Shown here: one piece after another, positions 23,171-28,533 of the stretch
Position numbering within the stretch: the stretch's first letter is position 1
How the letters are laid out: each line of letters starts with the position of its first letter
NCBI GenBank assembly: GCA_937969105.1
Contig: CALBUZ010000069.1
Coordinates: 1 to 28,533 of the forward strand
Length of the DNA stretch: 28,533 nt
Direction: 5' to 3'
Source of the DNA: an uncultured Collinsella sp.
GTDB lineage: Bacteria; Actinomycetota; Coriobacteriia; Coriobacteriales; Coriobacteriaceae
Made by a program: the position numbers and the translations under genes
The notes under the pieces: model-generated
What the model was told of the DNA's origin: nothing
Databases searched by the model: none
What the model saw: only the letters and a program-made list of their open reading frames with translations

Positions 23171-24802
23171 ATGCAGCCCAAGCATTCCGCAATTGTCGCG
23201 GGCCTGACGTTGGCGCTTTCGTTTGGCGCCGTTGCCGCACCCGCAACCGCTATAGCCGAGGAGCCCACGCCGGGCGTTGCCTCGGATGCCACCGATATCG
23301 ATAAGGGTCTCTACACCCAGCAGTCCTTCTCGGGCGTGCTGAGGTCGGTTCAGGGTGTTTCGTTTGTCAACGTGACCGACGAGATGAAGTACTTCACCAA
23401 ATATGAGAGCCATGGCAACTATAACCAGGTTTTTTCGTATGGCGACGGTTATAACGCGCTGGGTTATTACCAGTTCGACCGCCGCTGGTCGCTCATCCCG
23501 TTTATGAAGCAGGTCTACAACTACGATTCTGCCAAGTACGGCATGCTTAAGGCCGCGATCGATCGCGGCAGCGAGATTTCCAACGCGAACAACCCAATGT
23601 ATGCGAACGGCCAGCTCACCGAGCTGGGCCGTATTGCGCAGGAGGCCTTCCAGGGCGCTTATAACACCGACCCTGCTGAGTTCTCAGCCCTGCAGGATGC
23701 GTATGCGTACAACTCGTACTATGCAGTGACCGAGGCATGGCTCAAGAGCGCTCTTGGCATTGACATCTCCGGTCGTGCTGACTGCGTCAAGGGTATGGTG
23801 TGGAGTATCACCAATATGTGCGGCACCGGTGGCTGCCAGGACTTTTTCCGCTGGGCAAACCTTTCTAACAGTATGACCGACCGCGAGTTTGTGACGGCGC
23901 TTTCCAACAGCGTGGTTGATAACGTGGCGCGCAAGTATTCGAGTCAGCCTCAGTACCATGAAGGTTGGAAGAATCGCTACCGCAATGAGCTCAAGGACTG
24001 CCTGGTCTACATTGTCGAGGACGAGGCCGCTGCTGAGGAAACGCCTGTGGAACCCGATCCCACGCCGGCGCCCGGCCCGAGCATGGCGCCCGTTGCTCCC
24101 GCCGCACCGACGCCTGGTGCCGATGACGATGCGGACGACGATAACGATACGAATGCGCCTTCGACCGATGCGGGCAGTGATGACGCCGGTAACGGCGGAG
24201 CTGCGTCTGGCGGCACTGCTTCTGGCGATGCTTCGGGCGATTCGTCGACTTCTGGCACCGGCGGCGCTGAGGGCGGCGCGACTTCTGGCTCTACCGATGC
24301 GGACGCTTCTGGCGGCGCTGGCGATTCCTCTGCCGGTGCTGGGTCCTCTAACGGTTCTGGCTCCGATGCTACCGAGGGTGGTTCGGGTGAGGGCTCCAAT
24401 GCCGGCGATTCCTCGTCGGAAAATAAGCCTTCTGCCGGCGAGCAGCTTGGCTCCATGTTCGGATCGTCTTTGATGGCGGGTATCAACGGCGGCTCTTCTT
24501 CTGACGAGGGAACGTCTGAGCAGGGTTCCGGCTCCAATGCCAACGGTGCTGCCGATGCTTCCGCCGGTGCGGGCGCGAAACAGTCCGACGCCGATGTTCA
24601 GAAGGCCGGTGACAAGGGCAGCACGACGACTGCCACCACTAAGACTTCGGGCGGCAACATGCCCAAGACGGGCGACCTCATTGTTATGGCGAGCCTTGCC
24701 AGTGCAAGTTTGGCCACGCTGGGCGCCACCTCTATTGTGAGCGGTAAGCACAAACTCGATCAGCAGCATAAAACTGCTGGGGAAAACGGTTCCGAGGAGT
24801 AG
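23171..24802 (+). CDS. Cell-wall surface protein with low-complexity stalk and MPKTG anchor
   Basis: 543 residues from ATG 23171 with GGGAGG before it. A signal peptide (about 1-31, ending ATAIAEE) is followed by a globular domain (about 60-275) containing TKYESHGNYNQVF, NALGYYQFDRRWSL and GMVWSITNMCGTGGCQDFF. I do not recognise the domain, although the GYYQFD segment recalls peptidoglycan- or glycan-acting proteins in a general way. A proline-rich hinge and a long Ser/Gly/Ala/Asp-rich stretch (about 285-490) form a stalk. MPKTG at 497-501, a hydrophobic segment and GKHK make a sortase signal with Met in place of the usual Leu. The last 15 or so residues extend beyond the basic tail. No sortase is in the window. 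Confidence 0.83.
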   Translation: MQPKHSAIVAGLTLALSFGAVAAPATAIAEEPTPGVASDATDIDKGLYTQQSFSGVLRSVQGVSFVNVTDEMKYFTKYESHGNYNQVFSYGDGYNALGYYQFDRRWSLIPFMKQVYNYDSAKYGMLKAAIDRGSEISNANNPMYANGQLTELGRIAQEAFQGAYNTDPAEFSALQDAYAYNSYYAVTEAWLKSALGIDISGRADCVKGMVWSITNMCGTGGCQDFFRWANLSNSMTDREFVTALSNSVVDNVARKYSSQPQYHEGWKNRYRNELKDCLVYIVEDEAAAEETPVEPDPTPAPGPSMAPVAPAAPTPGADDDADDDNDTNAPSTDAGSDDAGNGGAASGGTASGDASGDSSTSGTGGAEGGATSGSTDADASGGAGDSSAGAGSSNGSGSDATEGGSGEGSNAGDSSSENKPSAGEQLGSMFGSSLMAGINGGSSSDEGTSEQGSGSNANGAADASAGAGAKQSDADVQKAGDKGSTTTATTKTSGGNMPKTGDLIVMASLASASLATLGATSIVSGKHKLDQQHKTAGENGSEE

Positions 24803-24834
24803 TCTTTCGGTTGTCGAATGCCTTTAGAGTCGGG

Positions 24835-24869
24835 ACGGGGTTCGGTGCGAATGCATCGGGCCCCGTTTT
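24835..24869 (+). terminator. Rho-independent terminator of the surface protein gene
   Basis: ACGGGG (24835-24840) with CCCCGT (24861-24866) as outer stem and TGC/GCA as inner stem around GAAT, with small internal mismatches, followed by a four-T run. Confidence 0.82.
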
Positions 24870-25004
24870 GTTGTGCAACGATTAGTTATGCCCCCTCACA
24901 CCTCTTGTTGCTACCGTTGCCCGATATGTTTGCGCGCCGATACCAGTACGTGCGAGGCGGTCATTACAATTGGCATCGTGCTGCGATTTAGGGGGAACGT
25001 TTTG

Positions 25005-26801
25005 ATGTCTGAACAGGTAAATGTTGATTGTGCTGCCGGCTTTGGCATGCGCTTGATCAGCTGTGCCGACGATGCGGTTTTGCCCATTGGCATGCACGAC
25101 TATGCGGAGGCTCATGGTTGCTGCATGCTGGTTGACAAGACCATGTTTATTGCCGATGTGCTGGATTGCGATGCACCCGTTGTGGTGTGCTGTCGACCCG
25201 AGGGTTTTGGCAAGAGCATGAACTTGTCGATGCTCAGGGCTTTTCTGGAGCGTCCCGCGGTCGGTCACGCTGGTCAGAGTTTGTTTTCCGATGCTCAGAT
25301 TTGGGATGCGGACGGCGGGCGTTATCGGGACGAGTACGCTTGCTATCCGGTGATATCGCTGGACTTTTCTGGCGTCGCGAGGCGTGGCGCCGCTGTTGCC
25401 GGCGTCGTGCGTGATGCCCTTTCGGGCGAATGCGCTCGCTTGATGCCACTCTTGGAGGCTCCGGATTTAGCACGAGATAAGGTGCGTCACATCGAACGCG
25501 TTGCGCGTGGCGTGGCGAGCGTGGACGAGGTTGACTCGGTGCTTGGCGTGCTCATTGAACTGTTGGAGATGGCCTGCGATGAGCAGGTTGTATTGCTTGT
25601 TGATGGGTATGACGCGGCGTGGTTGGGCCGTGCGAGTGCGAGGGGTGCTTTCGGCGCCGATCCGGCAAAGCTATTCGATTGCGTGCTGTTTGACGCCATT
25701 GCCGCTGCGGGCGATTCGTTGCGGCTGACGTGTCTGATGGGGGAGTGTCCCGGCCCTGCCGAAGCGTCGCTTTCTTCGCGCGGCTGCTCGTATTGTCTAT
25801 CGACGCCGCTTTCGACCTGGTGTGACCGTTGGTTCGGCTTTTCGGATGCCGAGGTCGAGGCTCTGCTGAATCATACTGGACGCGAGGAATACCTGGATGA
25901 TGCGCGTGAATGGCTCGAGGGATATCGGTTTGGCAGGGCCTATTGCTCGAGTCCGGCGCGTGTGATCGGGTTTCTGGACCGGGGCTGCACGGCGCCTGTG
26001 CGCGCCGATCTGTATGGGTATGCCGATTGCCTGAGTAGGGTAGTTAGTGACTGGAATCTCGACCGCCTTTCGGTCTTGTTCGATTTACTCGAGGCCCATG
26101 GGTGCGTTGAGGTCCCGCTTTGTTTGGGCGCTGTGGGGCCAGAGGCCTCGTCTGACGACGGCCTATGGACGGAGCTGTACCTGTCCGGTTTCTTGACGAC
26201 GGATATGACTGAAGAGCCGGAGCATGACAGTCGTCTCCGTGCTCTGCGGCTGCCCAATAACGAGCTTCGCCAGGCCTTGCGGCTGGTGATTATTGAGTGG
26301 TTTGAGTGCGCTGCCGAAGACATTCGAGACGTCGATGCGTTTCGCGACGGGTTGTGCCGTGGGGACGAGGATACGGTGAGGCAGGCACTAGACCGCATCT
26401 TGGGAGATGCGGGAATCGGTGCGACCGACCCAGATGCGCCGCTGCCATATCACCTGCTCTTGCAAGGACTCTGCTTTGGATTGCCGGGCTATGCCAATCC
26501 CGCCTCGAGGCGAAAGTGTGGCACGGATCGCTGGGACATCCAGGTCTTTCCTACGGGCGCCGTGCTCGACGTGGCAGACACGATCGGCATCCTCGATGAG
26601 CGTCCGCTGATAACGATCAACTTGATGTATGACTCCGATGTGGATGCGGTGGGGTTGGAATTGCTGGCCGTGCAGTCGCTACTCGACATAGAGCGCGACG
26701 GCATCGACGAAATCCGTGTGCCGCGACCCGGCGTGGGTCGCATGCGCTGGGGGTTTGGGTTTGACGGACAGCATGTGGCTGCGGTGTGCCAGCGGCTTTA
26801 A
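25005..26801 (+). CDS. AAA-ATPase-like/PD-(D/E)XK-like protein with degenerate active sites
   Basis: 598 residues. The layout matches the family with an N-terminal AAA-ATPase-like domain (PF09820) and a C-terminal PD-(D/E)XK nuclease-like domain (PF08011). A P-loop is recognisable as CCRPEGFGKSMNLSML (Lys70, Ser71), then YPVISLDFSGV. The Walker B region reads LLVDGYDAAWL, with Gly201 where the family normally has Glu in DEYD. In the C-terminal part LPYHLLLQGLCFGL and KCGTDRWDIQVFP are preserved. The following segment, usually IIEFK, reads PLITINLMYD (about 534-543), with neither acidic residue nor lysine. ATG 25005 has AGGGGGAA upstream. Both enzymatic activities look weakened or lost. Cellular role unknown. 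Confidence 0.8.
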   Translation: MSEQVNVDCAAGFGMRLISCADDAVLPIGMHDYAEAHGCCMLVDKTMFIADVLDCDAPVVVCCRPEGFGKSMNLSMLRAFLERPAVGHAGQSLFSDAQIWDADGGRYRDEYACYPVISLDFSGVARRGAAVAGVVRDALSGECARLMPLLEAPDLARDKVRHIERVARGVASVDEVDSVLGVLIELLEMACDEQVVLLVDGYDAAWLGRASARGAFGADPAKLFDCVLFDAIAAAGDSLRLTCLMGECPGPAEASLSSRGCSYCLSTPLSTWCDRWFGFSDAEVEALLNHTGREEYLDDAREWLEGYRFGRAYCSSPARVIGFLDRGCTAPVRADLYGYADCLSRVVSDWNLDRLSVLFDLLEAHGCVEVPLCLGAVGPEASSDDGLWTELYLSGFLTTDMTEEPEHDSRLRALRLPNNELRQALRLVIIEWFECAAEDIRDVDAFRDGLCRGDEDTVRQALDRILGDAGIGATDPDAPLPYHLLLQGLCFGLPGYANPASRRKCGTDRWDIQVFPTGAVLDVADTIGILDERPLITINLMYDSDVDAVGLELLAVQSLLDIERDGIDEIRVPRPGVGRMRWGFGFDGQHVAAVCQRL

Positions 26802-26825
26802 GCGCCGAGGTGTTTCCGGCTTCCG

Positions 26826-27475
26826 CTACTCTGCGTCCTTCATGGGTGGCATGGGCTTCCAGTCGGGATCCTTGATGATCTTGCGGGCATCTTTCATGCC
26901 GCGGCGCAGCGCCGGAATACCGGTCTTAAAGCATTTGTCGACCGCTGCCAAGCGAATGAATTCCTTGCAGAAGGTCGCGGCATTGCCCAGGCGGAACAGC
27001 ATGGGGTGGTAGTCACCGTAGATCTGCATATAGCGAGCGAGGAAGCCTCGGTTGCGCATGATGTAGTAGCGGTTGGTGTCGCTCGTGTAGTTGAGCTGGC
27101 GTTTGCCGGCGATGTCCCAGTTAGAGACGGCGCGGGCGCGCTTGAGTACCACATCGGTGACACGGCGGAGGGGAAGTGCTGGCTGGCGACATAACCGTAG
27201 CAGGCGTCGTCGCCATAGATGAAGAAGCGCGCGTCGGGCAGGCTGATTTTGTCGACTACGCGACGCGAGAACAGGCCGCCTTCAAAGCACAGCTGGTTCA
27301 TGGGGCGGTAGACATCGGGGCCCAAGTCCCACTTGGCGATGAGGTTGGGGATATCGAGCGAAAGGATGAGCTGGTACCGCCAAAAGAAGGCGCCGCCGTC
27401 AAAGTCCAGGCGCGAACCCTGGATGACGTCGTAGCGGTCCGTCCACTTTGCTAGGCGTTTTGCTTCGCTGGACAT
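26826..27475 (-). pseudogene. Broken glycosyltransferase (GT2/GlfT2-like), C-terminal part, frameshifted
   Basis: Two minus-strand frames together give one protein tail. From 27475: MSSEAKRLAKWTDRYDVIQG...LCFEGGLFSRRVVDKISLPDARFFIYGDDACYGYVASQHF (gene coordinates about 27475-27170). Then, in the next frame to 26826: VTDVVLKRARAVSNWDIAGKR...YYIMRNRGFLARY. The IYGDDACYGY and YYIMRNR blocks match the acceptor half of GlfT2-like family 2 glycosyltransferases that build cell-surface glycans. The switch is at a CCCC run (27170-27173 as GGGG on the plus strand), consistent with loss of one base. The N-terminal nucleotide-sugar-binding half is missing beyond 27475, where an oppositely oriented glycosyltransferase begins. 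Confidence 0.75.
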
Positions 27476-27479
27476 TTGC

Positions 27480-28228
27480 GGAACGGTCGAGGAGACTGAG
27501 ACCCCATTTGTCTATCGCATGCGCTATGCTCTGCCTAAACCTGCGCCGCTGGTGAGCATTGTGATTCCGACCAAGGATCACGTCGAGACGCTCGATGCCT
27601 GCGTGATGTCGATTGCCGAGAATGCAACGTATGCCAACTACGAAATCGTCTTGGTGGAGACCTGCTGCTGCTCAACAACGATACCAAGGTTATAGTGCCA
27701 GGCTTTATCGAGGAATTGATGGGGCATCTGCAGCGCCCCGATGCGGGCGTGGTGGGTGCCAAGCTCTTCTTTACCGATCATCCGGTGCAGCACGATGGCA
27801 TTTTGATTGGTGTGCGCGGTGCACCTGCCCATGCCAACCAGGACTTCTCGGCAAAGCGCGAGGGATATCTTGTCCGTGCTGTGCGCCCAGGCAACTTTAG
27901 CGCCATTACGGGCGCCTGCCAGATTGTCCATCGCGACGTATTTGAGCAGGTCGAAGGTTACGACGAGGAGTTTGCCGTTGGCTTTAACGACGCAGATTTT
28001 TGTCTGCGCGTATGGGAGGCAGGCTACCGCACCATCTTTACGCCTTATGTCGAGCTGTACCACTACGAGTTCACCTCGCGCGGCAGGGAAGAGGCCAACG
28101 AGGAAAAGCTGCGCCGTTGGAAGCGCGAACAGGCACTGTTCATGCAGCGCTGGCCGGAGTTTTTCTTGACGGGCGATCCGTGGTTGGGGCAGAGCTTGTC
28201 CTTCGAGAGCGAGTACTTTTCGCTTTAG
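27480..28228 (+). pseudogene. Broken family 2 glycosyltransferase with 5' truncation and internal deletion
   Basis: The first frame (27480 to about 27660) reads GTVEETETPFVYRMRYALPKPAPLVSIVIPTKDH...YEIVLVE, the start of a GT2 domain with the usual stretch just before it. The rest is in another frame from about 27656: GGDLLLLNNDTKV...GVVGAKLFF...GACQIVHRDVFEQVEGYDEEF...DADFCLRVWEAGYRTIF...SEYFSL. About 40-50 residues between IVLVE and LLLLNND are missing, and the frame changes at the same point. The upstream part of the gene is also absent. The normal product would be a membrane-associated rhamnosyl- or related transferase; this copy should be inactive. Confidence 0.76.
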
Positions 28229-28251
28229 TGCGAAGGATACTCTATAGCACA

Positions 28252-28333
28252 GCAACGACTTTAGTTGCATTCATCAACAAGAAACTAAAACAGTTGCATA
28301 TGAAGCAAAGCAACTAAATTAGTTGCTATAACT
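28252..28333. promoter_or_regulatory. Cluster of AGTTGC half-sites, including a near-perfect palindrome
   Basis: AT-rich intergenic DNA. AGCAACTAA-A-TTAGTTGCT (28309-28327) is a perfect 9-bp palindrome around one base. Further half-sites: GCAAC 28252, TTAGTTGC 28261-28268, CAGTTGC 28291-28297. The last TTAGTTGCT runs into AGTTGCTATAACT, a weaker inverted repeat. The arrangement suggests a multi-site operator. The rest of 28229-28442 shows no gene. Confidence 0.45.
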
Positions 28334-28442
28334 GTCATAAGTAAAGGAAGTTAGATAAGCAAGAGCTACTCGGTCCTTGGACGCTTCGCTCGGTTTCAAC
28401 TTGTGTAGCATCAGGGCTAGTCATGTGGGACTTGCGGGACAA

Positions 28443-28533
28443 ATGGGTGTTGCGATGGGGAAGACGAGGCAGTGGCTCGAGAAAAGTCTTAAACTCGCGA
28501 ATGCAGTAAGAGGGAGGGAGCTGGCTGCTTTTG
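28443..28533 (+). CDS. Possible 5' end of a gene running off the window
   Basis: From ATG 28443 (or ATG 28455) the frame is open to the last base, reading MGVAMGKTRQWLEKSLKLAN and then AVRGRELAAF. The composition is plausible for a basic amphipathic N-terminus. I find no good ribosome site (GCGGGA is the best) and do not recognise the protein. The frame is also open upstream of 28443, so the start is unsure. Confidence 0.25.
   Translation, partial: MGVAMGKTRQWLEKSLKLANAVRGRELAAF

Noticed and set aside
24040..24640. Short repeated units resembling a CRISPR or minisatellite
   Set aside because: The repetition is imperfect and in frame with the Ser/Gly/Ala/Asp-rich stalk of the surface protein; there are no constant repeats with unique spacers.
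28252..28333. A short CRISPR-like array
   Set aside because: Half-sites are only 6-9 bases, in both orientations and at uneven distances; they fit an operator better.

Overview
The window looks like one end of a high-GC (roughly 60%) bacterial contig, most likely from Collinsella or a close Coriobacteriia relative. This placement is inferred from gene content and protein character: a sufCBDSU operon with a divergent Rrf2 regulator, the GGGtGRT protein with its scaffold partner, a TSCPD protein, a Tat lipoprotein and an LPxTG-like surface protein. It was not tested by a search. The first 50 bases are Illumina adapter, not genome.

Layout. 51-545: tRNA-Gly(CCC) followed by a hairpin repeat that ends in a copy of the tRNA 3' end. 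648-10380: purB; a periplasmic binding protein with a diguanylate cyclase split by a stop codon and a frameshift; a TSCPD protein; a Tat lipoprotein; a two-component system; purC; and a small membrane protein. 10470-12199: an M29 aminopeptidase, tRNA-Lys(TTT), a second and clearly related hairpin repeat with a partial tandem copy, and a pseudoknot-like inverted-repeat cluster. 12246-15904 (minus strand): a fumarate reductase/L-aspartate oxidase-like flavoprotein, then the GGGtGRT protein and an IscU/NifU-like scaffold. 16299-17099: a RAYT-like transposase relative that lacks its catalytic residues. 17176-22421 (minus strand): sufCBDSU, divergent from an Rrf2 regulator at 22602-23033. 23171-26801: a sortase-type surface protein and a degenerate AAA-ATPase-like/nuclease-like protein. 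26826-28228: two broken, convergent glycosyltransferase genes. The right end is an AT-richer stretch with repeated operator-like half-sites and a reading frame that runs off the edge.

How the genes fit together. PurC makes SAICAR, which PurB cleaves, so two purine-pathway genes lie about 7 kb apart. Iron-sulfur biology dominates the centre: SufB/C/D scaffold and ATPase, SufS sulfur donor, SufU, an Fe-S-type Rrf2 regulator and a second scaffold paired with GGGtGRT.

The most unusual signal is the element found after both tRNA genes. It starts with a T-arm-like palindrome, continues with three short-loop hairpins (five of six loops GAA or GTGA), and ends in an exact 17-18 nt copy of the 3' end of that particular tRNA. 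The stem sequences differ between the two loci while pairing is kept, which suggests a structure maintained by selection or a mobile tRNA-targeting repeat family.
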